A stretch of 64,000 bases of DNA from Pannonibacter sp. XCT-53 (GTDB lineage Bacteria; Pseudomonadota; Alphaproteobacteria; Rhizobiales; Stappiaceae): NCBI RefSeq assembly GCF_009915765.1, contig NZ_JAABLQ010000001.1:2542001-2606000 (forward strand), given 5' to 3'. The notes under the pieces are model-generated. The model saw only the letters and a list, made by a program, of their open reading frames with translations. It was not told the DNA's origin and searched no databases. Positions 16,103 to 24,232 of the stretch are shown here, piece after piece; the first letter of the stretch is position 1, and every line of letters starts with the position of its first letter. The translations under genes were made by a program, and so were the position numbers.

Positions 16103-17356
16103 CTAGGCGGGTTTGGCGGCAGCGTCAAATGATTGGCCACCGGCATGGCTGCCCGGCAAGGGCCGCTGCCAGGCCTGGTCCAGCGCCGCCTGCCGCTGCT
16201 TGAAGTCACGCGCGGCCAGCGCCAGACCGCCATTGGCGCCATCGACGAAATGCACGTGCTGGCCGGCAGCAAAGTCGGAGACATAGCAGGTCATCAGCGC
16301 CTCGCGGGCCTCGGTCAGGCCGTAGACGAGATGGCCCGACGCGTATTCCCGCGCCAGATACGCCTTGAGCGCCTCGGCCTGGGCCTCGGTTACGTCGATC
16401 ACCAGCCGCAGCGTGTCGTCGAACTTGCGGAAGTCGGTGTTGAGCTGCATCTCGCGCATGTAGCGGGCAGGCTCGAGCGATCCGAGCCGCCAGCCGCTCC
16501 AGCGGGCGAAGCGGACCAGCGCGACCACCGCCAGCGTCCTCAGGATCGGGAGTGGCGACAGGCTGCCGCCGGTGGCCAGCCGCACCTGGGTGGCCAGCCT
16601 CTCTGGCACCGCCCGCATGCGCAGCGTCTCGTCCTGGACGGGGGCCTCCTGCGGCTCGCTCGCCCGCGCATCGACGCCGGCATGGTCGCTGAGGCCCCGC
16701 ATCAGCCGGGCAAGGCCCTCCGGTCCGGCCGCCTCGGTGGTCCGGACCATCAGCGAGACGATGCGGCCGTTGCGGGCGCGCAGCGGTTCCCAGTTGCAGG
16801 AAAAGCCGGTGAGATCGGGTGTCGCGGGGTTCGGGTCCGCGATGCGGTAGGCCGCGCCCTGCAGCTCATCCTTCAGCCAGCGCTCGGCCAGCATCATCCC
16901 GTCGCCGCTGACCATGGCGAGGAAGTTGCCCGGGCTCAGCTCGAACTTGCGCAGGCGGATGTCGGCCCCTGCCGCCCTGAGATCAGACACGGGGATCAGC
17001 GCCACCCGCAACTCCAGCCCGGCCGCCTCGCGGGCCAGGCGCGCAACGCCTGACAGGGCCTCAGCGGCGGCATCCCGGCCCGAAGGGGGCAGCAGCACCA
17101 TCGCGCCGTCGCCGCCAAAGACGAAAGGCAGCCGGTCGCGCCCCAGCCGGTTGAGCAGCGCGGAAATCACCGCCACGCCGATCATGTTGACGTCCTTGTA
17201 GCGCCCGGCCGCAATCGCCTCGGTCGAGCGGACAATGTCGGCGGCAGCGACAAGCCAGGTGTCGGGCACGGGGGCATAGGCCCGGCCGTCGGCCACGCCG
17301 TAGAAATCGGAAAAGGCGGGCAGGTCCAGATAGAACTCGTCCTCGCGTGCCTGCAT
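16103..17356 (-). CDS. DUF3095 family protein
   Basis: A 417-residue protein matching DUF3095. The N-terminal half resembles class III nucleotide cyclase domains (VAAADIVRSTEAIAAGRYKD, then FVFGGDGAMVLLPP), but catalytic competence cannot be judged by eye. The C-terminal half (SGWRLGSLEPARYMREMQLN, FRKFDDTLRLVIDVT, HVHFVDGANGGLALAARDFK) is characteristic of the family. I choose the ATG at 17356 because the in-frame codons upstream are arginine-rich and atypical. Function unknown. Confidence 0.82.
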   Translation of the reverse strand: MQAREDEFYLDLPAFSDFYGVADGRAYAPVPDTWLVAAADIVRSTEAIAAGRYKDVNMIGVAVISALLNRLGRDRLPFVFGGDGAMVLLPPSGRDAAAEALSGVARLAREAAGLELRVALIPVSDLRAAGADIRLRKFELSPGNFLAMVSGDGMMLAERWLKDELQGAAYRIADPNPATPDLTGFSCNWEPLRARNGRIVSLMVRTTEAAGPEGLARLMRGLSDHAGVDARASEPQEAPVQDETLRMRAVPERLATQVRLATGGSLSPLPILRTLAVVALVRFARWSGWRLGSLEPARYMREMQLNTDFRKFDDTLRLVIDVTEAQAEALKAYLAREYASGHLVYGLTEAREALMTCYVSDFAAGQHVHFVDGANGGLALAARDFKQRQAALDQAWQRPLPGSHAGGQSFDAAAKPA

Positions 17357-17651
17357 CGTCCTCGGTCCTCCTGCGGCGCGGCGGCGCAACCGCCGACACG
17401 CCGTCCCGGTCAGTGTCGCATGTCTGCGGCCGCCGGCCTATCGGCGCCACACAGGATAATCGGCGGCTGCCGTGAAAACGCCTTTTGGATGGGATATAGG
17501 GACGTATAAAGTCGCCCGACCTGCTGCGGTCGATCACGTCTCCGGCATGAGCCGTGATCCGCTGCAGGCGGGAACCAGTCAGGGATCGCCAGCGTCCGGG
17601 GTGACACCAGCCCGGGGTCGCACGGGGGGCGAGACCCAGTCGGAGTTGAAC

Positions 17652-17918
17652 ATGAAGTCTATCTACAAGGGTCTGGCCGCGCTCGGCCTCGCCATCTTCC
17701 TCGTCGGCGCGCAGGTTTCGGGAGCCGCAGCCGAGGAAGCCGAGGGCAAGATCGTCGAGATCAACCCGGACACCGCCACGATCACCCTGTCGGACGGACA
17801 GAAATACGAGTTTCCGGTCGACTTCTATGTCGACGACCTGAAGCCGGGACAGACCGTGCGCGTCTATTTCGACGTCGAGGGCGGCAAGAAGAAGCTCTAC
17901 GACCTGCAGATCCTGTGA
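17652..17918 (+). CDS. DUF1344 domain-containing secreted protein
   Basis: An 88-residue protein with a signal peptide (residues 1-27, ending SGAAAEE) and one small beta domain, EGKIVEINPDTATITLSDGQ with PVDFYVDDLKPGQTVRVYFD, typical of DUF1344, common in Rhizobiales. The ATG at 17652 is chosen over the far upstream in-frame ATG at 17472 because it places the signal peptide at the N-terminus. Probably periplasmic; role unknown. The gap to DUF3095 (17357-17651) is the divergent promoter region. Confidence 0.85.
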   Translation: MKSIYKGLAALGLAIFLVGAQVSGAAAEEAEGKIVEINPDTATITLSDGQKYEFPVDFYVDDLKPGQTVRVYFDVEGGKKKLYDLQIL

Positions 17919-18033
17919 TCTGCTGATCCGCACCGGCAGGCCGCTGGCTTCCGGTCTGTCTCCTGGTCCGGCTCCGGTTCTGGCCCCTTTTCGGGGCCGC
18001 CTCCGGGGCGCAAGCCCGGTCGGGGTTGGCTGG

Positions 18034-18564
18034 TCAGGGTTGCCAGAGGGACGGCGACTGCCAGGGTGCGGGCACGACAAGGCAGGTTGGCGAGAGGCCC
18101 TGCCAGCTGTCGCGCAGGGCGAGGCCCTGCCAGCCGGACGCCCACTCAGCAGGCAGAGGATAGGGCGTGGCGATGGACGGCTCCTGCCGGAAGCCGAAGC
18201 GGCTGTAGTAGGCAGGATCGCCCAGCACGAGCGCATAGGCGATCCCCTCTCCCGCAAGATGGGCAAGACCGGCGCGGACAAGACGCCCGCCGAGGCCCTG
18301 CCGGTGCAGCTCCGGCGTCACGCACAAGGGGGCGAGCAGCGCGACCACCGGCCCGCCCTGCCCGGCCCGACAGCGGGTGAAGAGGACGTGACCGACCACC
18401 TGCCCCGCCCGCTCGGCCACCAGCGACAGGACCTCATCCGCCGGCAGGGCCGCCAGCGCACGCACGACGGGCACGAGGTCCTCGTCGGGGAAAGCCCGAG
18501 GATAGATGGCAAGAATGCCGGCGAGATCGGCGGCCGTCGCCTCGCGGATCAGCGTGTCCTGCAG
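18034..18564 (-). CDS. GNAT family N-acetyltransferase
   Basis: About 176 residues. The acetyl-CoA site is clear in APLCVTPELHRQGLGGRLVR, and the C-terminal part reads VLGDPAYYSRFGFRQE, as in YhbS-like N-acetyltransferases. The first ATG (18474) would cut off beta-1 and alpha-1. The frame continues upstream with LQDTLIREATAADLAGILAI, which is clearly GNAT sequence, so translation must begin further up. No ATG, GTG or TTG is available in frame before the histidine phosphatase gene. A CTG at 18564 behind GGGGAGG fits best. Start uncertain, family secure. Substrate unknown. Confidence 0.82.
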   Translation of the reverse strand: MQDTLIREATAADLAGILAIYPRAFPDEDLVPVVRALAALPADEVLSLVAERAGQVVGHVLFTRCRAGQGGPVVALLAPLCVTPELHRQGLGGRLVRAGLAHLAGEGIAYALVLGDPAYYSRFGFRQEPSIATPYPLPAEWASGWQGLALRDSWQGLSPTCLVVPAPWQSPSLWQP

Positions 18565-18632
18565 GATGACCTCCCCACTCCGGAACCGGACCGGACCGAG
18601 CCCAATCGAAGCGACCGGCGGGACGCGGTCAC

Positions 18633-19238
18633 TCAGACGAGCGACAGGCGCCCGTCTTCCCAGACATAGACCACGTCCTGCGGCACGTCGAGCCGCGGGA
18701 TGGCGGCCGGATCAAGCTCCTCCAGCAGGCCGCGCAGCACGCGGATGACACCGCCATGGATCACCGCCACCGACGGCTGCTCCACCCCTGCCAGCCAGCC
18801 GGCGATGCGGGTGGACAGCATGGCGTAGCTCTCACCGCCCGGCGGCGTGAAGCCCCACTTGTCGGCCCGCCGCGCCGCTACCCGATCCGGATCGCGCAGG
18901 GCCAGTTCCTCGACCGTGAACCCCTCCCAGTCGCCGAAGGTGATTTCCTTCAGCCGGTCGTCGAGCGCATAGGCGGAAGGGTCGAGCCCCATGGCTCCGC
19001 GGACGAGTTCCATGGTCTCGCGGGTGCGTCCGAGCGGCGAGGCAACGAAGGCGAAGCCATCGGCTTCCAGACCGCGGGAAGCGAGGAAGCTTGCCAGCGC
19101 CGTGCCGTTGCGGCTGGCCTGGGCACGGCCGGTGCCGTTGAGCGGAATGTCTTTCTGCCCCTGCATGCGACCTTCCGCATTCCAGTCGGTCTGCCCGTGA
19201 CGGATGAAGATGAGGCGCGCGGGCTTTCCAGAGGACAT
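18633..19238 (-). CDS. Histidine phosphatase family protein (phosphoglycerate mutase-like)
   Basis: A 201-residue protein of the histidine phosphatase superfamily. The phosphorylated histidine is in LIFIRHGQTDWNAEGRMQGQ (residues 9-28), and the second catalytic histidine is in SVAVIHGGVIRVLRG. The 201-residue form starting at 19238 begins MSSGKPARLIFIRHG; the longer in-frame extension to 19358 is not protein-like. Substrate cannot be predicted within the family. The GNAT gene follows on the same strand after about 70 bases. Confidence 0.9.
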   Translation of the reverse strand: MSSGKPARLIFIRHGQTDWNAEGRMQGQKDIPLNGTGRAQASRNGTALASFLASRGLEADGFAFVASPLGRTRETMELVRGAMGLDPSAYALDDRLKEITFGDWEGFTVEELALRDPDRVAARRADKWGFTPPGGESYAMLSTRIAGWLAGVEQPSVAVIHGGVIRVLRGLLEELDPAAIPRLDVPQDVVYVWEDGRLSLV

Positions 19239-19395
19239 GCGGGTCTCCAGCGAGAGGGCAGCGGCGGGGCCGCTCGCGCTCCTGTGCCCGAGAGCCAGCG
19301 ACCCTGTCAATGCCGGCAAGGCGCAGCGGGCCGCATAAATGCGAAGCCCCCGGCCCATGCGGATGGACCGGGGGAGTATATTTCAGGCCCGCCAC

Positions 19396-19595
19396 GTCAT
19401 CCCGGACGCAGCGACGCGAAGATCCGGGACCTGTCTCGGACTTGATCCGGGATCCAGATCTCAGTCGCGCGACGGGCGACAGCGCTGGACGAGCGCTGCG
19501 TGGAGCCCTGTCTTGTTACGGGCTCGCTTGCGCTCGCACAGACATGCCGGATTCCGGATCAGCGGCTCGCGTTCGCTTGCCTTGTCCGGAATGAC
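19396..19595. repeat. REP-like palindromic element, about 200 bp
   Basis: Bounded by near-perfect inverted ends GTCATCCCGGA (left) and TCCGGAATGAC (right; one mismatch). Internal repeats of GATCCGGGA and TTCCGGATC are present. Such elements are widespread in alphaproteobacterial intergenic regions. It fills the gap between the histidine phosphatase and fabI genes; the rest of 19239-19635 shows no gene. Related element at 23040-23172. Confidence 0.7.
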
Positions 19596-19635
19596 GGGTT
19601 TGGACAGGCCGCAGCCTGCTCCGCTGCCGTCAGGC

Positions 19636-20457
19636 TCAGTCCTTGACGACGGAAATGTCCGGCGCGTCGACGGCCTTCATGCCGACGACATGGTAGCCGC
19701 AATCGACATGCTGGACCTCGCCGGTGACGCCGCGGCTGAGATCGGAGCAGAGGAACAGGGCGCTGTCGCCCACTTCCTCGATGGTGACCGTGCGGCGCAG
19801 CGGGGCGTTGTACTCGTTCCACTTCAGGATGTAGCGGAAATCGCCAATGCCGGAGGCGGCCAGCGTCTTGATCGGGCCGGCCGAAATGGCGTTGACGCGG
19901 ATGTTCTTCGGGCCGAGGTCAACGGCAAGATACTTCACGCTCGCTTCCAGCGCGGCCTTGGCAACACCCATGACGTTGTAGTGCGGCATCACCTTCTCGG
20001 CGCCGTAATAGGTCAGCGTCAGGATCGAGCCACCGTCGGTCATCAGCTTTTCCGCGCGCTGCGTCACGGCGGTCAGGGAGTAGACCGAGATGTCCATGGT
20101 GCGGGCAAAGTTGCCCGGCGTGGTGTCGACATACCGGCCGGTCAGCTCGTCCTTGTCGGAGAAGGCAATGGCATGGACCAGGAAGTCGATCTTGCCCCAG
20201 GTCTTTTCCAGCACGGCAAAGACGTCATCGATGCTGGCCGCATCGGTCACATCACAGTGGCCAGCGACGATGGCGCCCAGCTGCTCGGCCAGCGGCTCCA
20301 CGCGCTTCTTCAGCGCCTCGCCCTGATACGTCAGCGCCAGTTCGGCCCCGGCGTCGGAAAGTGCCTTGGCGATGCCCCAGGCAATCGACCGGTTGTTCGC
20401 TACGCCCATGATCAGGCCGCGTTTGCCGTTCATCAGTCCGCGCGTTTCCGCCATCAT
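19636..20457 (-). CDS. fabI: Enoyl-[acyl-carrier-protein] reductase (NADH)
   Basis: A 273-residue short-chain dehydrogenase of the FabI type, which reduces trans-2-enoyl-ACP in the last step of fatty-acid elongation. The NAD motif is GVANNRSIAWGIAKAL, and the Y-x6-K catalytic pair lies in MPHYNVMGVAKAA. ISAGPIKTLAASGIGDFR and the C-terminal TGEVQHVDCGYHVVGM are diagnostic. The start is at MMAETRG or one codon later. Triclosan-target family. Confidence 0.95.
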   Translation of the reverse strand: MMAETRGLMNGKRGLIMGVANNRSIAWGIAKALSDAGAELALTYQGEALKKRVEPLAEQLGAIVAGHCDVTDAASIDDVFAVLEKTWGKIDFLVHAIAFSDKDELTGRYVDTTPGNFARTMDISVYSLTAVTQRAEKLMTDGGSILTLTYYGAEKVMPHYNVMGVAKAALEASVKYLAVDLGPKNIRVNAISAGPIKTLAASGIGDFRYILKWNEYNAPLRRTVTIEEVGDSALFLCSDLSRGVTGEVQHVDCGYHVVGMKAVDAPDISVVKD

Positions 20458-20656
20458 TCTCTCCAGATGCGTAAGCCTTTCGTATGCCCGGCGGGCTGGC
20501 CTCCTATGGCACAGGCCCCTTGCTGCTTCAAGTCACCCGCACCGACTGCGGCGACGCGAAGTCTGGACCGGCAGGCCGCAATATGATAGCCGCCCGGCAT
20601 GCCCGGAACCGGGTCCGGAGCCCTTGCCGAAGGGGCCTGCGCGAGGAGTGACGTGA

Positions 20657-22069
20657 ATGGCTGAACTCGACCATGCCGCCCGTTTTGCCGAGCTGATCGG
20701 TGCCGCCAATGTGCTGACCGCCGCCTCCGACAAGGCGCCCTATCTGGTCGAATGGCGCGACCTGTATCAGGGTGTGACGCCGATGGTGCTGCGTCCGGGC
20801 ACGGTGGAGGAGGTCAGCGCGGTGCTCAAACATGCCGACGCCAACGGCCTCAAGATCGTGCCGCAGGGCGGCAACACGGGCCTTGTCGGCGGCCAGATCC
20901 CCAAGGAATCCGGGGACGAAATCGTTCTCTCCCTCGCCCGGCTGAACCGCGTGCGCGATGTCGATCCGCAGGGCTTCACCATCACCGTCGAGGCCGGTGT
21001 GGTGCTGGAGACGCTGCAGCGCGAGGCGGACGCCGTGGACCGGCTGTTCCCGCTGGCGCTCGGCTCGCAGGGGTCCTGCCAGATCGGCGGCAACCTCTCC
21101 ACCAATGCCGGCGGCACCGCCGTGCTGGCCTATGGCAACAGCCGCGACCTGGTCCTCGGCCTTGAAGTGGTGCTCGCCAATGGCGACGTCTGGAACGGCC
21201 TGCGCGCCCTGCGCAAGGACAACACCGGTTACGATCTGAAACACATGTTTATCGGTGGCGAGGGCACGCTGGGGGTGATCACGGCCGCCACGCTGAAGCT
21301 TTTCCCCAAGCCGAAGAAGCTGGAAGTCGCGTTCATCGGCCTGTCGAGCCCGGAGGCGGCGCTGGAGCTGTTCTCGACCGCCAAGGCGCAGGCCGGACCG
21401 ATTCTCACCGGCTTCGAGATCATGCCGCGCATCGGGCTGGAGTTCTGCCTCCGCCATCTGCCCGGCGCCCGCGATCCGCTCGCCGGCCCCCATCCCTGGT
21501 ACGTGCTGATGGAGCTGTCCTCAGGCACCGAGGCTTTCCCGGTGCGCGATCTCCTGGAAGCGATCCTGGGCGAAGCCTACGAGAAGGGTCTCGTCGAGGA
21601 TGCGGCCTTTGCCGAATCCATGGCCCAGGCCCAGGACTTCTGGCACATCCGCCACGGCATGTCGGAGGTGCAGCGCGCCGAGGGCGGCTCGATCAAGCAC
21701 GATGTCTCCGTGCCCGTCGCCTCGATCCCGGCCTTCCTCGCCAGGGCGATTGCCGCCGTCGAGGCCATGGTCCCCGGCTGCCGCCCGGTGCCCTTCGGCC
21801 ATCTGGGTGACGGCAACATCCACTTCAACGTCAGCCAGCCGGTCGGGGCGGACAAGGAAGCCTATATCGCGCGCTGGGACGAGATGAACGCGCTGGTGCA
21901 TGGCATCGTGCACGAGTTCAACGGCTCCATCTCCGCCGAGCACGGCATCGGCCGGCTGAAGCGCGACCTGCTGCGGGAGGTGAAGAGCCCGCTGGAACTC
22001 GACCTGATGCAGCGCATCAAGTCGGCCTTCGACCCGAACAACACCCTGAACCCCGGCCGCGTGCTGTAA
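20657..22069 (+). CDS. FAD-binding oxidase, D-2-hydroxyacid / D-2-hydroxyglutarate dehydrogenase type
   Basis: A 470-residue flavoprotein of the FAD_binding_4 plus FAD-oxidase C family (GlcD, D-lactate or D-2-hydroxyglutarate dehydrogenase group). The FAD site is visible in KIVPQGGNTGLVGGQIP, GSCQIGGNLSTNAGGTAVLA and GEGTLGVITAATLKLFP. The C-terminal substrate/metal part shows PFGHLGDGNIHFNV and EHGIGRLKRD. Substrate among 2-hydroxyacids cannot be fixed from sequence alone. The gap to fabI (20458-20656) is a divergent promoter region. Confidence 0.9.
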   Translation: MAELDHAARFAELIGAANVLTAASDKAPYLVEWRDLYQGVTPMVLRPGTVEEVSAVLKHADANGLKIVPQGGNTGLVGGQIPKESGDEIVLSLARLNRVRDVDPQGFTITVEAGVVLETLQREADAVDRLFPLALGSQGSCQIGGNLSTNAGGTAVLAYGNSRDLVLGLEVVLANGDVWNGLRALRKDNTGYDLKHMFIGGEGTLGVITAATLKLFPKPKKLEVAFIGLSSPEAALELFSTAKAQAGPILTGFEIMPRIGLEFCLRHLPGARDPLAGPHPWYVLMELSSGTEAFPVRDLLEAILGEAYEKGLVEDAAFAESMAQAQDFWHIRHGMSEVQRAEGGSIKHDVSVPVASIPAFLARAIAAVEAMVPGCRPVPFGHLGDGNIHFNVSQPVGADKEAYIARWDEMNALVHGIVHEFNGSISAEHGIGRLKRDLLREVKSPLELDLMQRIKSAFDPNNTLNPGRVL

Positions 22070-22089
22070 GGCCCGCGGACAGGACGGCG

Positions 22090-22105
22090 GGCGGGCGCGC
22101 CCGCC
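22090..22105. terminator. GC palindrome between convergent genes
   Basis: Perfect 16-bp palindrome GGCGGGCGCGCCCGCC in the 44-base gap between the FAD oxidase (+) and the DUF1194 gene (-). It could act as a two-way terminator, but there is no T run. Confidence 0.35.
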
Positions 22106-22113
22106 TGCGGACC

Positions 22114-22899
22114 TCAGCGGGCGGGCGGGGTCAGGCCTGCGGCGCGGTCCGGACCGGTGACGCGCGCCAGACGCCCCGCCGGGACATCGCCGGCAATCTC
22201 GAGGATGAGCTTGCGGCGCACGGCGGCGGCAAAGCTCTGGGCATTCTCGGCGCTGACGACGAAGGAGCCCGGGCCGCCGATAATCAGCTCGCCGAAGGCC
22301 GCCTCGAGATCGTAGGACGAGGGACGGCCGGAGCAGGAGCGGCACAGGACGGCGAGGCCGTTGATAATGATGCCGGCCTTCACTACCTCGTCCCGCGCCA
22401 CGGTGATCGCCGGGCCGCCCCAGTTGCCGGCGCTGTCGGCCGACAGGTCGATGACCTTGCGCATGCCCTGGAAGGCGTTGGTTTCAAGCTGGGCCTTGCC
22501 GTAGAGGAGCGCCGAGCCGATGGCGTTGCGGCCATAGGCCTGGCGCGGGCGTCCCTCGGTGAGGGCTGCGGCAAAGGCGGCGGCGCTGTCGGGGCCGTCG
22601 ATGATCGTCCAGTCGACGACCATGTCCTGCGACCCCGGCCCGGCCCATTCGGCATAGGCGACCGCGATCCGGCCGATCATGTTGCCCGTGATGGCGGACA
22701 GAACCGCGGGGTCGACGATGGCCTCGGCATAGCCCTGGCGCTGGAAGCGGATCTCGTCGTCGTCGATCGAACCGGTGGCATCGGCGAGCAGGATCAGCTC
22801 GAGATCGACCTCGGTCTGCGCGAGGGCCGCCTGGGGCATCAGCGCCCCCTGCCCCATCAGACCCACGATTGCCAGGAACCCAAGAACCAGTGACCGCAT
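22114..22899 (-). CDS. DUF1194 protein with von Willebrand factor A-like domain, secreted
   Basis: A 261-residue protein with a signal peptide (residues 1-27) and a vWA-like domain. The metal-adhesion (MIDAS) motif shows as LADATGSIDDDEI, with DLSADSAGNWGG further on. Two cysteines in LCRSCSG may form a disulphide. DUF1194 proteins are common in alphaproteobacteria and function is unknown. Nearest neighbour upstream is the repeat element at 23040 and then cydB. Confidence 0.88.
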   Translation of the reverse strand: MRSLVLGFLAIVGLMGQGALMPQAALAQTEVDLELILLADATGSIDDDEIRFQRQGYAEAIVDPAVLSAITGNMIGRIAVAYAEWAGPGSQDMVVDWTIIDGPDSAAAFAAALTEGRPRQAYGRNAIGSALLYGKAQLETNAFQGMRKVIDLSADSAGNWGGPAITVARDEVVKAGIIINGLAVLCRSCSGRPSSYDLEAAFGELIIGGPGSFVVSAENAQSFAAAVRRKLILEIAGDVPAGRLARVTGPDRAAGLTPPAR

Positions 22900-23039
22900 G
22901 CCCGCCCCTCCGGCTTCACCCGGACTTCAAGCTAACGCGTTGCGCGGGCGGGGCGAGATCATGCTTTGGGCGATGACGCCATTGTGAAGACGGGAATGTG
23001 CGTGGCCTCCGTCTGGGGAGAGGCTTCTTCCTCACCAAA

Positions 23040-23172
23040 GTCATCCCGGCCAAGCCCAGCGGAGCGCCGAGCCGGGACCGGAGGGGCGAGGTCTCGCGTT
23101 TTCCATGCGCTCGCAGACGACAGGCCCGGGCTCTCCGGTCCCGGGTCTCCGCTGCGCTGCGCCCGGGATGAC
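23040..23172. repeat. REP-like palindromic element, 133 bp
   Basis: Bounded by GTCATCCCGGCC (23040-23051) and GCCCGGGATGAC (23161-23172), inverted ends with one mismatch, enclosing GC-rich self-complementary sequence. The same end motif occurs at 19396-19595. The rest of 22900-23217 has no gene. Confidence 0.72.
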
Positions 23173-23217
23173 GCCAGAGAGGAGGCAACCCGTTGCGGGG
23201 GCTTCCCTTCCGAAAGG

Positions 23218-24222
23218 TCAGTCGTAGCGCAGCTCGCCGGCCTTGCCGCGGAAGATGAAGTAGGACAGCACCGTGTAGCCGATGATGACCGGCAGCACGA
23301 AGATGGTGCCGACAAGGATGATGGCGAGGCTTTCGGGGGCGCTGGCGGCGGCGTAGATGGTCAGCTTTTCCGGCACCACATAGGGGTAGAAGGAAAAGGC
23401 GAGGCCGGCGAAGCAGACCGCGAACAGGACGGTCGCCGCGACAAAGGGCACGAAGGCGAAGCGGTCGCGGCTGTCGGGCAGATGGCGCAGCGAGACGTAG
23501 ATCATCGCCACCAGCGCCACGGCCAGCAGCGGCAGCGGCGCGAGGAAGAGCACGTCCGGCACGGTGAACCACTTGTCGAAGATGCGCGGGCTGACCAGCG
23601 GCGAGGCCAGCGACACGGCGCCGAGGCCGGCGAGCACGCCGTAGAGCCCGCGCCGGGCCCAGCGCACGGCCTTCTTCTGCAGCGCGCCATCCGCCTTGAT
23701 GATCAGCCAGGTGGCGCCGATGAAGGCATAGCCGGCGGCAAGGCAGACGGCGGTGAGCAGGGCAAAGCCGACGGTGAAGGGCGTCCAGACGAGGCCCATG
23801 ATGTAGAGACCCAGCATGAAGCCCTGCGACAGCGCGGTCATCAGCGAGCCCGCGAAGAAGGCCGCATTCCACATCGCCTTCTGCGGCGGGGCGACCTTGG
23901 CGCGGAACTCGAAGGCGACGCCGCGCAGGATGAGGCCGACCAGCATGACGGCCACCGGCAGGTAGAGCGCGGTCAGGATCATGCCGTGGGCGGCCGGGAA
24001 GGCGACCAGCAGCAGGCCGATGGCCAGCACCAGCCAGGTCTCGTTGGCATCCCAGAACGGGCCGATGGCGGCCACCATCCGGTCCCGCTCGCCGTTGTCG
24101 GCGAAGGGGAACAGGATGCCGACGCCCAAGTCGAAGCCGTCGAGGACGACATAGGCGAGGATCGACAGGCCCATCAGGGCGGCGAAGATCAGCGGGAGCG
24201 CGAAGGCGTGCTCTGCAAACAT
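23218..24222 (-). CDS. cydB: Cytochrome bd-type quinol oxidase subunit II
   Basis: A 334-residue protein with eight or so membrane helices, the typical length of CydB. Characteristic stretches are VVLDGFDLGVGILFPFADNG, the conserved FWDANETWLVL, FRAKVAPPQKAMWNAAFFAG and the C-terminal FVLPVIIGYTVLSYFIFRGK. It partners subunit I in reduction of oxygen to water with quinol. The cydA gene ends 10 bases upstream, so they form an operon (cydA first). No cydX-like gene is seen downstream. Confidence 0.95.
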   Translation of the reverse strand: MFAEHAFALPLIFAALMGLSILAYVVLDGFDLGVGILFPFADNGERDRMVAAIGPFWDANETWLVLAIGLLLVAFPAAHGMILTALYLPVAVMLVGLILRGVAFEFRAKVAPPQKAMWNAAFFAGSLMTALSQGFMLGLYIMGLVWTPFTVGFALLTAVCLAAGYAFIGATWLIIKADGALQKKAVRWARRGLYGVLAGLGAVSLASPLVSPRIFDKWFTVPDVLFLAPLPLLAVALVAMIYVSLRHLPDSRDRFAFVPFVAATVLFAVCFAGLAFSFYPYVVPEKLTIYAAASAPESLAIILVGTIFVLPVIIGYTVLSYFIFRGKAGELRYD

Positions 24223-24232
24223 GGCAATCCCC

